Source: UBA11612 sp963662375 (GTDB taxonomy: Bacteria > Pseudomonadota > Alphaproteobacteria > Rhodospirillales > Rhodospirillaceae). From it: a DNA stretch of 64,000 nt. Every line of letters begins with the position of its first letter. Positions within the stretch are counted from its first letter, which is position 1. The stretch is taken from contig CAXXRP010000015.1 in assembly GCA_963662375.2 (NCBI GenBank), forward strand, positions 310,001 through 374,000, in the 5' to 3' direction. The position numbers were made by a program, and so were the translations under genes. Positions 43,428 to 51,561 of this stretch are shown here, piece by piece. Below the pieces are notes generated by a model. The model was not told the origin of the DNA. It saw only the letters and a program-made list of their open reading frames with translations, and made no database searches.

Positions 43428-46400
43428 TTAATTGTACCTGGTACCTTTAATTTGCCTTGTTCCAAAGCCACCCCCGCCGGGGGTGGTGATGGTGAGCGAG
43501 TCACCGGGCCGAGCGGTGATCTCTTCGGTGGCAGCCAAGGTGCGGGTGGACCCATCAGCGCCGGTAAGAACGGTTTTGCCGGGCGAGCCGTCTTCGCCGC
43601 CGTTTAATCCAAAGGGTTTGGTGGTTCGCCGCCCCGATAAAATCGCTGCGGTCATGGATTCGTGAAAACGGATCGTGCGCACCACACCGTCGCCGCCCTT
43701 GTGTTTTCCGTGCCCGCCTGAATTTTTGCGGATGGAAAAGTGCTCCACCGTGACCGGATAGCGCCACTCTAAAACTTCCGGGTCGGTCAGGCGCGAGTTG
43801 GTCATATGGGTGTGCACCGCCGATGCGCCGTCGAAATCCGCGCCCGCACCGGCGCCGCCGCATACGGTTTCGTAGTATTGGTGGCGCGCGTTGCCAAAGG
43901 TGAAGTTGCTCATGGTCCCCTGGCTGGCGGCCATCACGCCCAGCGCGCCGTACAGGCAGTCGCAAATAATCTGTGAGGTCTCGACATTGCCCGCGACAAC
44001 GGCGCCGGGAAATTTTGGACTCAGCATCGAGCCCGCGGGAATTTTCAAGGTCAGCGGGCGTAACACCCCTTCGTTCATGGGAATGTCGTCGGCGACCAGG
44101 GTGCGGAACACATACAAAACAGCGGCGCGGCACACGGCGCTGGGGGCGTTGAAGTTGGTGGGGCGCTGACCGGACGTGCCGGTAAAATCGACCACGGCGC
44201 TGCGGGCGTTTGTGTCCACCGTGACGGCGACGCGTACCTCGCCGCCGTCGTCCATGGGGCAGGTAAACGATCCCGATTTTAATTTGCCGATCACCCGGCG
44301 CACCGCTTCCTCGGCGTGATCCTGCACATGGGACATGTAGGCCTCGACCACATCGCGGCCGAATTCTCCCGCCATGCAGTGCAGTTCCGCCGCGCCTTTC
44401 ATGTTGGCCGCTGACTGGGCGCGCAGATCGGCAAGGTTCATGTCGGGATTGCGCGCAGGAAACGGGCCCGCTGTCAGCGCCGCGCGGATCGCGTCTTCCT
44501 GGAATACGCCGCCGCGCACCATGACGAGGGAGTCGAGGAGTGCGCCTTCCTCTTCCACGGTGGTGCTGGTGGGCGGCATGGACCCCGGCGTGCGCCCGCC
44601 GACGTCGGCGTGATGACCGCGAGAGGCGGTAAAAAACAGCGGTGTTTGTTCTCCGCCTAAAAAGACCGGCGTAACCACGGTGATATCGGGCAGATGGGTG
44701 CCGCCGTTGTACGGATTGTTGAGCACGTACACATCGTCCGGCTCCATATGCGCATGTTTGACCAGCACCGCGCGCACGCTCTCGCCCATGGACCCCAAAT
44801 GCACCGGCATGTGCGGGGCGTTGGCGACGAGATTACCGTGTGCATCGAATACCGCGCAGGAGAAATCGAGCCGCTCCTTGATGTTCACCGATTGCGATGT
44901 GTTTTGCAGCACCGCGCCCATTTGCTCGGCGATGGACATGAACAGATTGTTGAAAATCTCGATCCGCAGCGGATCGGCATCGTGTCCGACCTTTTGCCGC
45001 CGGGTATTGGGCGTGGTGCGGGTGAGCACCAGCCCGCCGGTCTCGTTCACCACCGCGCGCCAGCCGCGCTCGACCACGGTGGTGGCGAGATCTTCGGCAA
45101 TGACGGCAAGACCGTCGACAAAAGCGCCGGGGCGCAATGCTGCGCGGTGGTGGAGGGGAACGCCGGGCGCCGCGCCCCCGGAGATCGTGGTGACCGCTTC
45201 GGGCGGGATATCCGCGGCTGCTTTCGGTGCGGCGGACTTTGATGCGGCGTTGGCGCTGATAGCCTCGCTGTTTGCGACGGCCTCCGCCACAGCCGTTTGG
45301 CAAATCAGCGCGCGCCCCTCCATGACAAAACCGAAGTGGGCTTTGTGCGTGCGCGCGAAGGCTTCGCTGATCTCCCCCGCCGTACTGTGCGCGACTTCCA
45401 GGGCCGTGTCGGTGCCCGCATAGCGGACGTGAACACTGCGCCTCACCGCAATCGCGCCCATCTCCACGCCCTGATCGGCGAGGGCATGCCGGGCGGCCGC
45501 TTCCAGCTCGCCCAAGACCTGTTCGATCTCGCTCATGCCTTCGTTTGTGAGCGCCGCCTCGACCGTGCGGTCCTTGATCACCCGCATTTTGGCAAGGCCG
45601 ATCCCGTAGGCCGACAGCACGCCGGCGAGGGGGTGGATGAACACGGTGGTCATGCCCAGCGCGTCCGCGACCAGGCAGGCGTGCTGGCCGCCGGCGCCGC
45701 CGAAACAGGCGAGGGTGTATTTGGTCACATCATGTCCCCGCTGGACCGAGATGGTGCGGATAGCCCGGGCCATGTTGTCCACCGCGAGGGCCAAAAACCC
45801 TTCGGCCAAATCCTCAGGCGTACGCGTCTGGCCGGTGGCCTCCGTCACTTTTGCTGCTAGTGCGGCGAATTTTTCGCGCACGATGGCCGCGTTCAATTTT
45901 GCGTTGCCGTTTGCGCCGAACACGGCGGGAAAATAATCGGGCTGAATTTTGCCCAGTAGCACGTTGGCGTCGGTGACCGTCAGCGGCCCTCCGCGCCCAT
46001 AACACGCGGGGCCGGGATCAGCGCCCGCGCTTTCGGGCCCGACCTTAAAGCGCAGGCCGTCGAAGGTGAGGATCGAGCCGCCGCCAGCTGCCACGGTGTG
46101 AATTTGCATCATCGGCGCGCGGATACGAATGCCCGCGATGACGTTGTCGAACCCGCGCTCGTAATCCTCGCCCCCGGGACCGGCATTCACGTGGCAGACG
46201 TCGGTGGAGGTGCCGCCCATGTCAAAGCCGATGATGCGGACAAAGCCCGCTGCGCGCGCGGTTTCCGCCGCGCCGACCACGCCGCCGGCGGGGCCGGACA
46301 GCACCGCGTCCTTGCCCTGAAAGTGGTGCGCGTCCGCGAGCCCGCCGTTGGACTGCATGAACAAAAGGCGCGCGTGATTTGTGCAGGCGCTGACGTGATC

Positions 46401-47075
46401 TACGTAACGGCGCAGGAGGGGTGACAGGTAGGCGTCGGCCACCGTGGTGTCGCCGCGCCCAACCAGTTTCATAAGTGGACTTGTACTGTACGAGGCCGAG
46501 ATATGGGTGAACCCGATGTCGCGCGCGATCTCCGCAACACGTTTTTCGTGGGCGGTAAAGCGGTAGCCGTGCATGAGGGCGACAGCGAGCGACCGCGCGC
46601 CAGACTTAAACGCGGTCTGGAGGCGGGCGCGTGTGGTGTCTTCATCGAGCGGGCGGAGCACCTCGCCTATGGCTGAAACCCGTTCGGGAATTTCGATGGC
46701 CTGTTCGTACAGCATTTCGGGCAGTTTGATGTGAAGGTCGAACAAGCGCGGGCGGTTTTGAGTGCCGATGCGTAAAACATCGGCAAAGCCTCGGGTGACC
46801 GCGAACACCGTGCGCGCGCCGTTGCGTTCCAAAAGCGCGTTGGTGGCCACTGTGGTGCCCATTTTGATGGCGGCGATGTCCTCCGCCGGAAAGGGATCGC
46901 TTTCGCTTAAGCCCGCGTGTTCGGCCAGAATGGCGCGCATGCCGGCCACCGCGGCATCGTCGTAGCTGTGCGGGTTTTCCGAGAGCAACTTTTTGGTGAT
47001 AAGTCCACCGGTGGGTGCGCGGGCGACAATGTCGGTAAACGTGCCGCCGCGATCGATCCAAAAATGCCAGGGCAT
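43428..47075 (-). CDS. 5-oxoprolinase / hydantoinase A+B fusion
   Basis: 1215 residues from ATG 47075 (MPWHFWIDRGGTFTDIVARAP); the longer start adds an unconserved leader. The HyuA part has IDRGGTFTD, GTTVATNALLERNGA, FDMGGTSTDVCHV and AAGGGSILTFDGLRFKVGPESAGADPGPACYGRGGPLTVTDANV. The HyuB part begins near 735 (DPLRIEIFNNLFMSIAEQMG) with NDPY-like LNNPYNGGTHLPDITV and ends in TPGGGGFG. The single-chain form fits ATP-dependent 5-oxoprolinase, opening 5-oxoproline to glutamate. It is intact while its neighbours are broken; no operon partner is seen. Confidence 0.92.
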   Translation of the reverse strand: MPWHFWIDRGGTFTDIVARAPTGGLITKKLLSENPHSYDDAAVAGMRAILAEHAGLSESDPFPAEDIAAIKMGTTVATNALLERNGARTVFAVTRGFADVLRIGTQNRPRLFDLHIKLPEMLYEQAIEIPERVSAIGEVLRPLDEDTTRARLQTAFKSGARSLAVALMHGYRFTAHEKRVAEIARDIGFTHISASYSTSPLMKLVGRGDTTVADAYLSPLLRRYVDHVSACTNHARLLFMQSNGGLADAHHFQGKDAVLSGPAGGVVGAAETARAAGFVRIIGFDMGGTSTDVCHVNAGPGGEDYERGFDNVIAGIRIRAPMMQIHTVAAGGGSILTFDGLRFKVGPESAGADPGPACYGRGGPLTVTDANVLLGKIQPDYFPAVFGANGNAKLNAAIVREKFAALAAKVTEATGQTRTPEDLAEGFLALAVDNMARAIRTISVQRGHDVTKYTLACFGGAGGQHACLVADALGMTTVFIHPLAGVLSAYGIGLAKMRVIKDRTVEAALTNEGMSEIEQVLGELEAAARHALADQGVEMGAIAVRRSVHVRYAGTDTALEVAHSTAGEISEAFARTHKAHFGFVMEGRALICQTAVAEAVANSEAISANAASKSAAPKAAADIPPEAVTTISGGAAPGVPLHHRAALRPGAFVDGLAVIAEDLATTVVERGWRAVVNETGGLVLTRTTPNTRRQKVGHDADPLRIEIFNNLFMSIAEQMGAVLQNTSQSVNIKERLDFSCAVFDAHGNLVANAPHMPVHLGSMGESVRAVLVKHAHMEPDDVYVLNNPYNGGTHLPDITVVTPVFLGGEQTPLFFTASRGHHADVGGRTPGSMPPTSTTVEEEGALLDSLVMVRGGVFQEDAIRAALTAGPFPARNPDMNLADLRAQSAANMKGAAELHCMAGEFGRDVVEAYMSHVQDHAEEAVRRVIGKLKSGSFTCPMDDGGEVRVAVTVDTNARSAVVDFTGTSGQRPTNFNAPSAVCRAAVLYVFRTLVADDIPMNEGVLRPLTLKIPAGSMLSPKFPGAVVAGNVETSQIICDCLYGALGVMAASQGTMSNFTFGNARHQYYETVCGGAGAGADFDGASAVHTHMTNSRLTDPEVLEWRYPVTVEHFSIRKNSGGHGKHKGGDGVVRTIRFHESMTAAILSGRRTTKPFGLNGGEDGSPGKTVLTGADGSTRTLAATEEITARPGDSLTITTPGGGGFGTRQIKGTRYN

Positions 47076-47194
47076 GGTTCCCGTGTTTAATTCAAAATTT
47101 GAGCCCTGAAATCGGCGCGCCGATTTCTTGTAAGAAATTCTCACCCGTATTGACTACCATAAGTAAGAGCACTCCATGGAGCCCGCATAACGGT

Positions 47195-47385
47195 ATGGAT
47201 ATAGCTAGGGCTGAATTTGCTCATGTTGGGTGAGGGCGGACAAGACGCGTTGTACAGGGAGGCTGCTGCCGCCCTTAGTGGGGCGCTGGCTCGGCTGGCC
47301 CGGTCTTACGCGGCAGACGCGGAGAAGCGGCGTGACCTTAGCAGGAAATTCATCTCGCCTTGTGGGCGTCGGGGATGGTGCACAG
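47195..47385 (+). pseudogene. ECF sigma factor N-terminal fragment, frameshifted
   Basis: Frames joined across two shifts read MDIARAEFAHVG, then EGGQDALYREAAAALSGALARLARSYAADAEKRRDL, then QEIHLALW. This matches region 2.1-2.2 of ECF sigma factors (ARLARSY...RRDLLQEIHLALW). An extra base near 47230 and a missing base near 47341 break it, and homology stops after LALW, where it runs into the 3' end of an opposite-strand methyltransferase fragment. Region 4 is absent. Confidence 0.6.
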
Positions 47386-47705
47386 GGTCCAGGTGGTCAC
47401 CATGGTATCGACCGAGGCGTCGTCGAGCGGAATAGCTTCGGCGCTGCCGTCGCGTACGTCGATGGGGCGGTTCGCGGCCTTCGATGCTTTTTGGTCATCT
47501 CGCGCAGCTTGGGCGAGGGCTCGATTGCGATGGGCTCGCGCGCGCGGTCCGAGTATAATGGTAGGTTGAGGCCCAAGCCGACGCCGATCTCCAGCACCCG
47601 GCCCTCGGCCTCGGGGGTCAGGCGTTCGCGTATTAGCTTCATGTCGGGTTGCTTCATGTCGAGGTCCAGGATGTGCGGCAGTATGTGGGTTTCGCAGAAG
47701 TTCAT
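47350..47705 (-). pseudogene. Class I SAM methyltransferase fragment, frameshifted
   Basis: The start MNFCETHILPHILDLDMKQPDMKLIRERL and SAM motif GRVLEIGVGLGLNLPLYSD are in one frame; the continuation RDGSAEAIPLDDASVDTMVTTWTLCTIPDAHKAR is in another, with the shift around 47480-47500. It then ends where family members continue (LREMRRVLKPGG...). So it is both frameshifted and truncated at the junction with the sigma-factor fragment. Confidence 0.7.
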
Positions 47706-47786
47706 AGGAAATTGCCTCCACCGTCATGCCCGGCGTATGCCGGGTATCTAGAGTTTTTCTTTTCTGGTTTATAAAACAGATACCAT

Positions 47787-47909
47787 AACCTCTGGATTCT
47801 CGCGCTGCTGCAGGCCGGGGTGCCGGTGGGCTCGGTGCTGGGATTGTTAAAGCGCGAGGGCGAAGAGTTGCGGGAGATGCCCGGATTCGCGCGGCATATC
47901 GAAGACTAG
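47787..47909 (+). pseudogene. C-terminal gene remnant
   Basis: An open frame without a start reads LWILALLQAGVPVGSVLGLL and ends EELREMPGFARHIED then TAG. The end resembles the tail of the next NTF2-like pseudogene (NALRERPEFAAHLKD), suggesting a related 3' remnant. Function unknown. Confidence 0.35.
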
Positions 47910-47977
47910 ATAAAAAGAGCCGGGCCACGGAGGCAGCTGATCCAGTAGTTGCCGACCTTCGCCGGCGGGGTGCCGCA

Positions 47978-48018
47978 CCATTAGACTGGAACATTTCCGG
48001 TAAAACGGGGTCTAATGG
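47978..48018. repeat. Inverted repeat upstream of the NTF2-like pseudogene
   Basis: Perfect 9-bp arms CCATTAGAC (47978-47986) and GTCTAATGG (48010-48018), 23-nt loop. It lies 33 nt before the following start codon and could be an operator or a decayed mobile-element end. Confidence 0.4.
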
Positions 48019-48051
48019 CCGCTGGTTCCGATTGGGCTGGGAGGCCGGCCA

Positions 48052-48522
48052 TGGCCGCGTTTCCGGAGATTCTGGAAACCTTCAAGACCGCGGTGGAGAC
48101 CGCGATACCGATGCATTCGCCGGGCTGTTCACCGAGGACGCCACCTATGAGGACTCGGTCTATGGCACCTTCACGGGCCATGCCGAGTTGAAGCGCATGC
48201 TGCGCGATCTCTTCCATCAGGATGCCACCGACTTCCACTGGGAGGCGAGCGATCTGGGTTGCGGCGGCAGTGTTGGCTACGCCAACTATCGTTGGAGCTG
48301 AAACCGTCGCGCCCTGGGGCGGCGGCGGGTCGCGCCCTGCTTGAGGGCTGTGCGCAGTTTACCTTGAAGGACGGACGCATTGCCGCCTACAAGGAGTGGG
48401 CCAACGTGGCGGGGACGCTGCTACAATCCGACGTGCCGGGTAATGTGGTGTTGCGCGATCTGCAGCGCGAAGCCAACGCGCTGCGCGAAAGACCGGAATT
48501 CGCCGCGCACCTGAAAGACTGA
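48052..48522 (+). pseudogene. NTF2/SnoaL-like protein, two frameshifts
   Basis: Joined across frames: MAAFPEILETFKTAVET, then DTDAFAGLFTEDATYEDSVYGTFTGHAELKRMLRDLFHQDATDFHWEASDLG, then LKPSRPGAAAGRALLEGCAQFTLKDGRIAAYKEW and the tail ERPEFAAHLKD. This is a complete SnoaL-like fold in order, but the frame changes near 48100 and again near 48298. Either two single-base errors or a dead gene. Likely originally a polyketide-cyclase-like or ketosteroid-isomerase-like small enzyme. Confidence 0.75.
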
Positions 48523-48561
48523 AACCGGGCGGACTGAAATCTTTACAGAACGGAGACGCAG

Positions 48562-49107
48562 ATGAATTGGAGAACCATGTCCATGCTGAGCCTGGCGGCG
48601 CTGATGCTGCTCGCCGGATGGAGCTATGGGCTCAATCAGGAAGCCATACAGCTGCGCGCGGCGCTGGCGGCGGAAAAGGAAAACGCCGCCGAGCAGGCGC
48701 GGCGCGATCTATCGGCGGTGCAGGCGCTAAACGTGCGTTATGCGCGCGCGTTTGATCTGAACGAAGGCGAGGGCGCGGCCTGGGCCGATACCTTCACCGC
48801 CGACGGCGTGTTTGTGGCCGGCGGCCGGGAATTTACCGGGCATGAAGCGCTGATCGGGTTTCAACAAGGATTTATGAAGTCGGGCCGGCGGACGCGCCAT
48901 GTGATGAGTAATATCGAGGTCGCCCGGAGCGGAAACACGGCCACAGCGAGCGCTTACCTGACTCTGCATACCCCGGCGGAGGATGCGGGGCCGGCCAGCG
49001 TGTCCACCAGCCGCTATCAGGACGAGCTGGCCCTGACCGAGGCGGGCTGGAAATTCAAACGCCGCGAGGTGGTCCCCGATACGTTGCCGGTCGGGGAAGC
49101 CGAGTAA
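48562..49107 (+). CDS. Exported NTF2-like (SnoaL) protein
   Basis: 181 residues. An N-terminal hydrophobic segment (MSMLSLAALMLLAGWSYGL) then a short heptad-like helix (EAIQLRAALAAEKENAAEQARRDLSAVQ) precede the NTF2 fold: YARAFDLNEGEGAAWADTFTADGVFVAGGREFTGHEALIGF and AYLTLHTP...RYQDELALTEAGWKFKRREV. It is probably anchored or secreted. A GGAGACGCAG stretch just before the start may serve as ribosome binding site. It is intact, 40 nt after the NTF2-like pseudogene and 2 nt before the next gene. Confidence 0.82.
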   Translation: MNWRTMSMLSLAALMLLAGWSYGLNQEAIQLRAALAAEKENAAEQARRDLSAVQALNVRYARAFDLNEGEGAAWADTFTADGVFVAGGREFTGHEALIGFQQGFMKSGRRTRHVMSNIEVARSGNTATASAYLTLHTPAEDAGPASVSTSRYQDELALTEAGWKFKRREVVPDTLPVGEAE

Positions 49108-49109
49108 CT

Positions 49110-49991
49110 ATGAAACGCACAGCTGTCGCGGCGGTCGGGGTATGCGCGCTTTTGAGCGCCTGCGCCCAGGCAAAGGCTGAGCCGTGCACGGATAACGCGC
49201 GCGCCTGTCTCACCTAAACAGCGATGAGTTACATCGAAGCGCTGTGGGTCGGTGACGGCGCCATGGCGCGGCTGCATCCCGACGCGCGGCGCACCCATGC
49301 CGGCGGCGCGCGCGCCGATGAAGGGGCAGTGGTGAGTGCCGGGAAGGTTGATACCGAGACCATCTCGGGTCACAAAAACTTGCGCCTGGTGGTGGACGAG
49401 CAGAAAGGTGATGTTTTTGCCTTCTGGATCGTGCAAGGGGCGGTCCCCACCGGGGGGCACGTGGCCGAACGCGTGCGCGTGAAGGACGGGCTGATCACCG
49501 AGATCGAAGTGTTCGTGGTGATGGACGAACAGTATATTGACGAGATCGAAAACCCGTGGCCCGATGTTGTGGGCGATGCGCCGGGCAATCATGGTTGCGT
49601 CGCGCTGGTGCGCGCGTGTTTGTACGAAATCGCAAACACATACCTCGACGGGCTCGTGACCGCTGACGGCAGCGCGGTGAAGTTTGCTCCCGATGTGCGC
49701 CGCACTCAGAACGGGCGCAACATCCAGTTGGGTGAAGAGTCGCTGCGGGCCAGCGTTGCCCGCGAGCAGCTGGCGTTTCGGCGCAATTTTCGCCTGTTCG
49801 CCGATGAGCACAGCTGTCAGGTGATGGCCTTGTGGCTGACCGGCACGGACCGGCCGGGCAATGTCTCCACCGCCCATGTGATCGAGCGCTTAAAGATCGA
49901 GGGCGGACTGATCTCGGAGATCGAAGTGTTTTATCCGCTCGAGCAGGACACCTTGGAGGGCATCTCCGGCTGGCCCGACGAAGCGCCTTAG
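49110..49991 (+). pseudogene. Tandem NTF2-like lipoprotein interrupted by TAA
   Basis: ATG 49110 opens a lipoprotein signal (MKRTAVAAVGVCALLSAC) and stops at TAA 49215-49217. The same frame continues at once to 49991 with two repeats of an NTF2-like domain. Comparing repeats, ACL-T-stop-TAMSYIEALW in copy 1 aligns with ACL-Y-E-IANTYLDGLV in copy 2, so the TAA replaces a GAA Glu codon. Copy ends also match (RVKDGLITEIEVF / KIEGGLISEIEVF; NPWPD / GWPDE). A 255-residue product could still start at ATG 49224, 6 nt after the stop, but without its signal peptide. Confidence 0.75.
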
Positions 49992-50050
49992 TGAGAGCGG
50001 GCGACGCGCCGCGACCTGAATCGGCTCAAATTTTTTGACAGGACCATCGG

Positions 50051-50065
50051 TTAAAGGGTCATTAA
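50051..50065. promoter_or_regulatory. CtrA-like box TTAA-N7-TTAA
   Basis: Perfect match to the alphaproteobacterial CtrA consensus spacing (TTAAAGGGTCATTAA). A TTGACA (50035-50040) lies just before it and a small gene starts at 50114, so it sits where a promoter should be. Confidence 0.55.
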
Positions 50066-50113
50066 GCCTGCTTATGTAGACGCCGGGAAAAACATCCGCA
50101 GCGGGAGGCGTAC

Positions 50114-50296
50114 ATGATACACATCAGTAAGATTGCCGAAACAGGCGCGGCGGCGCTGTCCGAACGCGAGATGTCGCCGAGCGGAGAATGGACCAGGTTT
50201 GTGCGCTACTGGCTAAGCGAGCTGCTGCCGCCGTCTTTGGACGATATGATCGCGCTGACCGAGTTGGTGCGCCACCGCGCCGATACGGCGGTGTAG
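50114..50296 (+). CDS. Small protein of unknown function
   Basis: 60 residues (MIHISKIAETGAAALSEREM...). GGGAGG lies 5 nt before the ATG, and a TTGACA plus CtrA-like box sit 50-80 nt upstream, so expression is credible. The sequence is helical and amphipathic (FVRYWLSELLPPSLDDMIALTELVRH) without a clear membrane helix. No family recognised. Confidence 0.55.
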   Translation: MIHISKIAETGAAALSEREMSPSGEWTRFVRYWLSELLPPSLDDMIALTELVRHRADTAV

Positions 50297-50310
50297 GCAT
50301 CGCGCGTTTT

Positions 50311-51414
50311 TTACGGCGTCAGGAAATTTTCCTTGAGCGCGGCGATGGTCTCGTCGGATAGACCGATGCCGTCTCTGATGTAAGCCTCGAAGCTGCCGTA
50401 GGTGGCTTGCACTTCGTCAAAACCGGCTTGCAAATATTCTTCTTTCACGCCCATCAGGGGCGCCATGGCCTTCGCGAGGTCCGGCGGAAACGCAGCAAGA
50501 AGCGCCGTGTTCTTCTGCCTGAGATAGGTGTTGGACAGCATGTAGTCGAACATGACGGTTTCATGGGGCACGCCGAGGAGGGTGAGCAGCATCGCCGCCC
50601 CCCAACCGGTGCGGTCCTTGCCGGCGGTGCAGTGGAACAACGCGGGCAGGGCGGCGGGATCGGCGAGACGTTCGAAGGTGGCTTTGTAGGCGGCGCGGGC
50701 GGGCTCGGCAGTGACAAAGGCGCGGTTGGCGGCTTTGAGAATCTCCTCGCCCGAAATTCTACTGAGAACTTCGCCTATGGCGTCCGGATTGTCGAGGACC
50801 ACGCCAATGCCGCCGTAGTCGTAGTCGCCGGAAACATCGGCGATCATGTGCTCAGTGGTTGATGGAACGCGGTCGGCCCCGGCGGCGCGCTCGGCGTCGG
50901 TCCTAAAATCACAGATGAGTTTGAGGCCGAGGACTTCGAGATGTTTGAAGTCGTCGTCGCTGACTTTGTCAAGTTGATCGGAGCGAAAGACGCGGCCCAT
51001 CTTCACCCATTTGCCGTCGGCAGCGCGGTAGCCGCCGACATCGCGCAGGTTGGGGATGGTGGCAAGATGGAGGCCGCGCTCGGCCACGACCAGAGTGCCG
51101 CCGGTCTCGGGCACGAATTCGAAATACCAGCGCACATCTGCGGGTAGGGTGACGGCAAGGTGTCCCGCACCGCCGCCTTTTCCGACCTCATTGTCGCGGC
51201 CGACGTTGTTCCGGTCGGTGCCGGCATACACGGTGACAGACGTGTCCTCCGGCGCGGTCCAGGCGAGGGTGTACGCTCCGTTGCTGTCGCCAACCGCAGC
51301 AGCGCCGGTAAAGGGAATCGGCTGGGGCGCGGCGGTCTGCTGACCGCAGCCGGAAAGCGCGAAAGGAGCGGTAATCAGCAACGCCAGGGCTGCGCGGTGG
51401 GCAAACACGAGCAT
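50311..51414 (-). CDS. Lipoprotein tyrosine/serine phosphatase
   Basis: 367 residues. The signal peptide ends in a lipobox (FALSGC). A beta-rich region follows (about 40-110), then the Y_phosphatase3 domain with NLRDVGGYRAADGKWVKMGRVFRSDQL, LICDFRTDAER and the catalytic loop HCTAGKDRTGWGAAMLL (C-x5-R) near residue 260. It probably dephosphorylates phosphotyrosine/serine or phosphoinositide-like substrates outside the inner membrane; substrate unknown. Intact within the decay zone. Confidence 0.9.
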   Translation of the reverse strand: MLVFAHRAALALLITAPFALSGCGQQTAAPQPIPFTGAAAVGDSNGAYTLAWTAPEDTSVTVYAGTDRNNVGRDNEVGKGGGAGHLAVTLPADVRWYFEFVPETGGTLVVAERGLHLATIPNLRDVGGYRAADGKWVKMGRVFRSDQLDKVSDDDFKHLEVLGLKLICDFRTDAERAAGADRVPSTTEHMIADVSGDYDYGGIGVVLDNPDAIGEVLSRISGEEILKAANRAFVTAEPARAAYKATFERLADPAALPALFHCTAGKDRTGWGAAMLLTLLGVPHETVMFDYMLSNTYLRQKNTALLAAFPPDLAKAMAPLMGVKEEYLQAGFDEVQATYGSFEAYIRDGIGLSDETIAALKENFLTP

Positions 51415-51561
51415 CTAAATCCCTCCCGAGGACTGCGGCGTGGTGGGGCTTACCCTAGCGCGGCGGCGCGGGGTTCGCCAATGGTTCAGGCGTGAGGTGT
51501 CGCGCCGCCGGTATGCTTCGGCTAAGGTCCTGAGGTTCTGGGCCGTTTGGGGAGGGCCGTG

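Noticed and set aside
49215..49217. Programmed stop readthrough in the NTF2-like lipoprotein
   Set aside because: TAA is not a selenocysteine or pyrrolysine codon and no recoding structure is visible; loss by mutation of GAA is simpler.
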